NCBI GenBank assembly: GCA_021785235.1
Contig: JAJYGB010000643.1
Span: 1-9,745, forward strand
DNA length: 9,745 bases
Origin: Bacteroidota bacterium
GTDB lineage: Bacteria; Bacteroidota; Kryptoniia; Kryptoniales; JAKASW01
Direction: 5' to 3'
Part shown: piece by piece, positions 5,649 to 9,745 of the stretch
Position numbering within the stretch: the stretch's first letter is position 1
Layout of the letters: every line of letters starts with the position of its first letter
The notes under the pieces: model-generated
What the model was told of the DNA's origin: nothing
The model's input: the letters and a program-made list of their open reading frames with translations, nothing else
Database searches by the model: none
Translations under genes and position numbers: made by a program

Positions 5649-8600
5649 TCAGGGATATGGAAAAGAAAATATCAATCTGGTCCCGTTCCCCGGTGATGAG
5701 TCGATAGAAAGCTCACCGCGCATTTCACGCGCATGTTTTTCCATGTTGTTAAGGCCATGGCCGCGCTCTACGCTGTTCGGATCGAAGCCACAGCCATCGT
5801 CTTCAAGAGATATCGATATGCGTTTGTTGGCTACAGTCAGCCGATATTTGATTTTCCTGCAACCGGAGTACTTAACGGAGTTGGACAACGCTTCCTTAGA
5901 TATAAGTTGCAATGTCCGCTTTATTTGCGGACCGATTCTCAGCTTCTCGATCTCGTCAGCACTTATTTCAAGGGCAATCCCCTTCGCCTCTGTAAGTTCA
6001 TTTGCATATATGCGAAAATAGAAAATGAAATCAGCCAGCGAATCATACTTTGGATCGATAGACCAAACCACGTCGCTCATCGAGTCGATCAGATCACGCG
6101 CGTTGGAGCCGATCTTCTTCGCCAGTTCTGTGGAACGGTGGGCGGAAGCTTCAATATCCACTGGCGAGTCGCCTCCCCGTGCCATGGTATTTACTACATG
6201 TGACGCCGAATCAGCGAGTATCGCAATCCTCGTAAGGCCGGATCCAATTTCGTCGTGGAGATCGGAAGCGATCCTCGATCGTACCCGCTCGATTTCCAGT
6301 ACCCTTCCGAGTTTGTACCTTGCCGCGGAGTAAATTAGTGCGACCAGTCCTGCCACCACGAGAGCTAAAAACCACCAATGTTGCCAATAAGGAGGAACGA
6401 TGGCGAAGGAAATTGAAGCGGCATTCTCACTTTCGAGGCCCGAGGGCTCGACGGCCTTCACTTTGAACTTGTAGCTACCCGGCCCGAGCGAGACGTAGGT
6501 TACCGCATGGGAGCTGGGAGAGTAACGCCAGTTTTTGTCTACTCCGACGAGCATATATCGGTAGGATAGCTCCTTCCCATCTCGCAGACTGACTCCATTA
6601 AAATCAAACGTCATCGTGTTCTCGCTGTACGGGAAAGCTGGATCGTACTTGAACCCTTGAGTCTCACCGTTGACAAGGAATTTAGTGACGTGGACCCATG
6701 GAGCCGGTCTCGGAGTACTTCTGCGTTCCAGCTTTATTACTGTTGTTCCCGCCGGTGTGCAGGTCCATCTCAATCCCATTTTGCTTATGCCGAGCGAATA
6801 AACAGGGCTCCTGTCGCCAAGATCGCGGAATGTCCATCCGCTCTTTCCATGTCTCTTTATGCTCTGGAGACCGAGTTGCGTGCCAAGAAGCATGCCGCCG
6901 TTCTCGTCTCTTCCGATCGCCCAAACTCCATTGCTTATCAGACCGTCCCGCGCAGAAATATTTACAAACCTTCCGTCCTTCATTATTGCTATCCCACCGA
7001 ATCGTGTTCCGATCCAGAGGTGACCGGCGCTGTCTTCGGTAATCGCTCGGATAGCGTTATCAGGCAACCCGTCTCTCGTCGTGTATTCAGTAACAGAAGA
7101 GTCATTCTGAAACGGATGACGAAATTCCGAGAGCCCTCCGATGTATCCGCCGAACCACATATTTCCGCCTTTGTCCTCAAACATAGCCCGGATTGAATTG
7201 TCGGGGAGACCTTTTTGAATCAGATGCACGACGCGCCGTCCTCTAATCTGTTTCGCATCCGTCTCCAATACGCCTAACTTGTTGAGGCTGCACCATATCC
7301 TTTCCTGCCGGTCGATGTAGAAGGTAAGAAATTGGCCGTTCGAGAACGGTCGGGATATCCTGTATTTTGCCACGAGGATTACTCTTGAAGGACCGCGATC
7401 TTTCCAGATTATCCTGTACCGCCGGATAACGCCGCTCTCACTGGAAAGCCAGAGAGTAGATCCACTCGTAACACGGAGCGAATAGTCTGGGCGTGACAAT
7501 CCAAATTCATCGAAGTGGTGCAACTTGCTAATGACCATCCCGGATGCGGAGCGCCAAATCTCAAGAACTCCGGATGAATCGATTGACCAAATGTGTCCTC
7601 TCTCGTCATCTGCGGCCTGGGAGTTATCAATGGCTATACTCGGAATAGACTGTTCGAAATCGAATCTGTTTTCATCCGCGAGCTTGCAGAGCCCCGCGGA
7701 GCCGACACCAAGCCAAAGTTCGCCTTCTCTATCCACAAATCCTGACCATACTTTGTCATCGGGAAGTCCGTTCGCGCTCGTGAAGTGGACCACCGGTACT
7801 TTGCCGAATACACGTTCATCGATATCATAGAGGCCGTCACTGCTCCCGACCCAGATTATACCGCCACTCCCTTCCAGGAGGAAATTTGCGGGTTCCCCTG
7901 TCGCATGACACATCGCCTTGCCCGTGAAGTAATCCTCTATGGTGCCATCCATTAATGCCAGCCACAAATGATGCATTCGACCCAGCAGAAAAGCGCTCAC
8001 ATCGGTCTTTACATGCCCCCGGTCTTTCAGGTGAGCGAACACTCCATTCGACAGATTGTAAGTGCTACACTCTCCTTTGTCGTCGAGAAGAAAGAGTGTG
8101 TCCCCCCAGCATCCGATCTGTGTGAATCCCCGGGCTGGTATTTTCGGGCTAAGCAACGAAGATTTGCCGTTCACGAGCGCGTACACTCCCCGATCCGTCG
8201 CGCAGTAAATCGTTCCATCACCACCCTGGCAAATCGAATTAACTCTGTTTGTCCACGCATTACTGCCGACTGCGAAATTCCTGAATGTTCCCCTGAAGAA
8301 ATTGCTCACTCCTCCGCCAAGCGTGGCGATCCAAATCTCTCCCCTGACTTTGTTGTCTTCGATGATGCAATTGACCCAGCTTGAAGCCAATCCGTTCACT
8401 ACCGTGTAATTCTTGAACGACTCTCCGTTATAGACGCTCAGCCCGTCCGTCGTCCCTATCCAGAGGTAGCCATAAGAATCCTGAAAAAGGGTTGTGACTC
8501 CATTCGAAAGGAGACCTTCGCGCGTCGTGTACGATTTGAAAGGCAGAACCTGCCCCGTGCACCTGGAGAAATTGATGAGAAGCGTGACGGCAATCAGGAG

Positions 8601-8657
8601 CAGAAAAATCTCGGAAAATGAATCCAATTTGCGCGATGATCTTATGCAGGAACTCAT
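5649..8657 (-). CDS. Two-component sensor histidine kinase: Reg_prop propellers, Y_Y_Y, HisKA_3, HATPase
   Basis: 1002 residues from the ATG at 8657, which has AGAGG 4 nt upstream; an in-frame ATG at 8678 would add seven residues but has no Shine-Dalgarno. A hydrophobic segment at ~17-31 (IFLLLIAVTLLINFS) is the export signal or first membrane anchor. About residues 45-640 are Reg_prop-type repeats with LW[IL]G-like cores; I count about fourteen (near 65, 108, 150, 187, 231, 268, 314, 356, 402, 454, 500, 547, 589, 629), enough for two seven-bladed propellers. A Y_Y_Y domain follows (~676-754: LSYRYMLVGVDKNW, LGPGSYKFKVKA), then a membrane segment (~761-781, WWFLALVVAGLVALIY). The cytoplasmic part has a HisKA_3 dimerisation/phosphoacceptor region with His801 (IASDLHDEIGSGL) and a HATPase_c domain with N-box Asn926 (SKEALSNSVKYSG), DDGCGFD (~953-959) and GHGLNNM (~966-972). 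It has no fused receiver, unlike hybrid HTCS proteins; the separate regulator follows downstream. By family it should bind a periplasmic ligand, often a glycan, but the ligand is unknown here. Confidence 0.95.
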   Translation of the reverse strand: MSSCIRSSRKLDSFSEIFLLLIAVTLLINFSRCTGQVLPFKSYTTREGLLSNGVTTLFQDSYGYLWIGTTDGLSVYNGESFKNYTVVNGLASSWVNCIIEDNKVRGEIWIATLGGGVSNFFRGTFRNFAVGSNAWTNRVNSICQGGDGTIYCATDRGVYALVNGKSSLLSPKIPARGFTQIGCWGDTLFLLDDKGECSTYNLSNGVFAHLKDRGHVKTDVSAFLLGRMHHLWLALMDGTIEDYFTGKAMCHATGEPANFLLEGSGGIIWVGSSDGLYDIDERVFGKVPVVHFTSANGLPDDKVWSGFVDREGELWLGVGSAGLCKLADENRFDFEQSIPSIAIDNSQAADDERGHIWSIDSSGVLEIWRSASGMVISKLHHFDEFGLSRPDYSLRVTSGSTLWLSSESGVIRRYRIIWKDRGPSRVILVAKYRISRPFSNGQFLTFYIDRQERIWCSLNKLGVLETDAKQIRGRRVVHLIQKGLPDNSIRAMFEDKGGNMWFGGYIGGLSEFRHPFQNDSSVTEYTTRDGLPDNAIRAITEDSAGHLWIGTRFGGIAIMKDGRFVNISARDGLISNGVWAIGRDENGGMLLGTQLGLQSIKRHGKSGWTFRDLGDRSPVYSLGISKMGLRWTCTPAGTTVIKLERRSTPRPAPWVHVTKFLVNGETQGFKYDPAFPYSENTMTFDFNGVSLRDGKELSYRYMLVGVDKNWRYSPSSHAVTYVSLGPGSYKFKVKAVEPSGLESENAASISFAIVPPYWQHWWFLALVVAGLVALIYSAARYKLGRVLEIERVRSRIASDLHDEIGSGLTRIAILADSASHVVNTMARGGDSPVDIEASAHRSTELAKKIGSNARDLIDSMSDVVWSIDPKYDSLADFIFYFRIYANELTEAKGIALEISADEIEKLRIGPQIKRTLQLISKEALSNSVKYSGCRKIKYRLTVANKRISISLEDDGCGFDPNSVERGHGLNNMEKHAREMRGELSIDSSPGNGTRLIFSFPYP

Positions 8658-8661
8658 CCGA

Positions 8662-8666
8662 CCTCT
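8662..8666 (-). promoter_or_regulatory. Ribosome-binding site favouring the kinase start at 8657
   Basis: The minus strand reads AGAGG-TCGG-ATG, with a somewhat tight 4-nt spacing. The earlier in-frame ATG at 8678 is preceded by an A-rich stretch without a Shine-Dalgarno. The choice changes only seven residues before the export signal. Confidence 0.45.
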
Positions 8667-8678
8667 GAAAGTGACCAT

Positions 8679-8950
8679 TTTGATTTACGAACGTCATCTC
8701 CCGCAGCCGAGTTCCTTCCTGCCGTTCCATCAACTCTCGGACTGCCGGAGCTTAAGCCGTAAGATAATCTAAGTGCTTGATTCAAGAAAAGAGGCGAAGG
8801 CAATGCATTGGCCCGCCATCCAATAAATCGAATCGGCCGTACCGCGAACGGCGTTCAGGAAACCTTGCAAAGTTCGTGGCGACTTCTCCGAGAAGTGGAC
8901 TCAATCTTTTTCACCTTTTTTCCTTTTTTATTTCCCGCGATGGGTTTAAC
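8679..8950. promoter_or_regulatory. Divergent intergenic region between the kinase and hydrolase genes
   Basis: About 272 bp with no convincing gene; it must hold the kinase promoter (minus) and the hydrolase promoter (plus). Short inverted repeats are visible: CTTGATTCAAG at 8776-8786, CAATGCATTG at 8801-8810 and GAACGGCGTTC at 8846-8856; each is short enough to occur by chance. A pyrimidine tract with three T-runs lies at 8907-8929. On the minus strand this is an A-tract-rich segment that could act as an UP-like or bent element far upstream of the kinase. I could not identify a confident -35/-10 pair for either gene. Confidence 0.5.
8882..8929 (+). other. Hairpin followed by T-runs in the hydrolase leader
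   Basis: ACTTCT-CCG-AGAAGT (8882-8896) can form a 6-bp stem with a 3-nt loop. T-runs follow at 8907-8911, 8916-8921 and 8924-8929, ending 21 nt before the ATG at 8951. It resembles a weak terminator or attenuator in the plus direction, but the T-runs start 10 nt after the stem instead of directly at it and no plus-strand gene lies upstream. Its role, if any, would be control of the hydrolase leader. Confidence 0.25.
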
Positions 8951-9745
8951 ATGTTCCATCGTGCTCGACTGATGAACTACCGGGAAAAATATATCGTACT
9001 CAGGGACGCTTATCTATCCAATGCTGATTTCATCAGGCCTCCCAACACTCAAATCGATATTCATCGATGTGCCTTTCATTCAAGATACTGGACGATCCTT
9101 CCAGGAGCGAGTGACTACCGATGTGAAGAGCACGGCGCGACGTTCCATGAAAAGACCAACGAAGTCTTAGGCCGGAAGCTTCAAGCGTACCCCGAAACGC
9201 TTAGACATGCCGATGTCGACTTGCTTGAGAACAGGGATTTCACTTACACGTTGTTCAGGAAGAGGTCAGATAATCCTGAGACTGGAGTGGTTTTCATTTT
9301 TCACGGGCTGAACGAGCGAAGCTGGAGCAAATATCTCCCGTGGGCCGAGCGCATCGTTGAGCTTACAGGAAAGGCGGCTATTCTCTTTCCGATAGCATTT
9401 CATATGAACCGCGCGCCATCCGCATGGGGCGAATCGCGGACAATGAATAGCGTCGCAACGGCGCGAAAGAATTATTCCCCTTCAATAATGAATTCAAGCT
9501 TCGCAAACGCCGCAATAAGTTCTCGCATCGAGTTGATACCGCAACGTTTTTTCTGGTCTGGGCTTCAGACGTTCGACGATATCGTCAGCTTTATCTCGGA
9601 AATCAGAAAGGGACTAAATCCACACATCAGGGCCGACGCCACGATCGATCTCTTCGGCTATTCGATCGGCTCGTTCCTCAGCGAAATTCTAATAATGGCA
9701 AATCCATACAACTACTTCGACAAGTCGCGCCTTTTTCTCTTCTGC
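8951..9745 (+). CDS. Alpha/beta-hydrolase-like protein, N-terminal part, runs off the right edge
   Basis: 265 codons are open to the window end without a stop. Features of an alpha/beta-hydrolase fold are visible: strand TGVVFIFHGLNERSW (~111-125) with an HG oxyanion-type motif, a second strand KAAILFPIAF (~141-150), and a nucleophile elbow G-Y-S-I-G at 236-240 preceded by strand ATIDLF, making Ser238 the likely nucleophile. The acid and His of the triad would lie beyond the edge. About 110 residues precede the core, with several Cys/His (C40, C58, H61), and the stretch between the HG motif and the nucleophile (~118 residues) is longer than in minimal hydrolases. No signal peptide, so probably cytoplasmic. 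The ATG at 8951 has no clear Shine-Dalgarno; the ATG at 8972 and a GTG at 8876 are alternatives. It may belong to an uncharacterised family (I recall similar proteins named DUF6051, unverified). Substrate unknown. It is divergent from the kinase gene and not evidently linked to it in function. Confidence 0.8.
   Translation, partial: MFHRARLMNYREKYIVLRDAYLSNADFIRPPNTQIDIHRCAFHSRYWTILPGASDYRCEEHGATFHEKTNEVLGRKLQAYPETLRHADVDLLENRDFTYTLFRKRSDNPETGVVFIFHGLNERSWSKYLPWAERIVELTGKAAILFPIAFHMNRAPSAWGESRTMNSVATARKNYSPSIMNSSFANAAISSRIELIPQRFFWSGLQTFDDIVSFISEIRKGLNPHIRADATIDLFGYSIGSFLSEILIMANPYNYFDKSRLFLFC

Noticed and set aside
6657..7196. Plus-strand open frame of 179 codons
   Set aside because: Antisense shadow of the Reg_prop/Y_Y_Y part of the kinase; the composition is not protein-like.
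8801..8810. 10-bp palindrome CAATGCATTG in the divergent region
   Set aside because: Palindromes of 10 bp are expected about ten times by chance in a window of this size, and nothing else marks this one.

Overview
The window most likely comes from a member of the Bacteroidota/Ignavibacteriota side of the FCB group. The main reason is that two secreted proteins end in a type IX secretion system (T9SS) sorting domain of the PNPFNPTT...VYDVLGRKV...LASGVYYYRL type, which is abundant in Ignavibacteria-like genomes. The sensor, a Reg_prop/Y_Y_Y histidine kinase, is also typical of that group. Genus or species cannot be told from the sequence.

Layout. Everything from position 1 to about 8657 is transcribed on the minus strand, so it reads right to left. 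First comes a large membrane histidine kinase with a periplasmic propeller sensor (8657-5649). A NarL/LuxR-type response regulator follows (5576-4932), and after a 171-bp gap come three secreted, repeat-built proteins. These are a protein of fourteen 48-residue repeats with a T9SS tail (4760-2349), a seven-repeat delta-60 propeller with a T9SS tail (2324-645), and the start of an Asp-box (BNR-like) protein that runs off the left edge (519-1). The right end holds a divergent plus-strand gene for an alpha/beta-hydrolase-like protein (8951 onward), which runs off the right edge. No tRNA, rRNA, CRISPR array, insertion sequence or integrase was seen.

How it may work. The kinase and regulator form a complete two-component pair: H-box His, N/G-boxes, phospho-acceptor Asp and HTH are all present. 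The regulator lies directly upstream of the secreted propeller genes. Their leader holds a perfect 16-bp palindrome, CTAATCAATTGATTAG, next to a weak candidate promoter. A 14-bp sequence overlapping one arm of it recurs with one mismatch in the kinase-regulator gap. The working inference is that the pair senses an extracytoplasmic ligand and controls export of the propeller proteins, and possibly itself. The sequence cannot show the ligand or the function of the exported proteins. A striking theme is that the sensor and all three secreted products look like beta-propellers, with 14, 14, 7 and an unknown number of repeat units.
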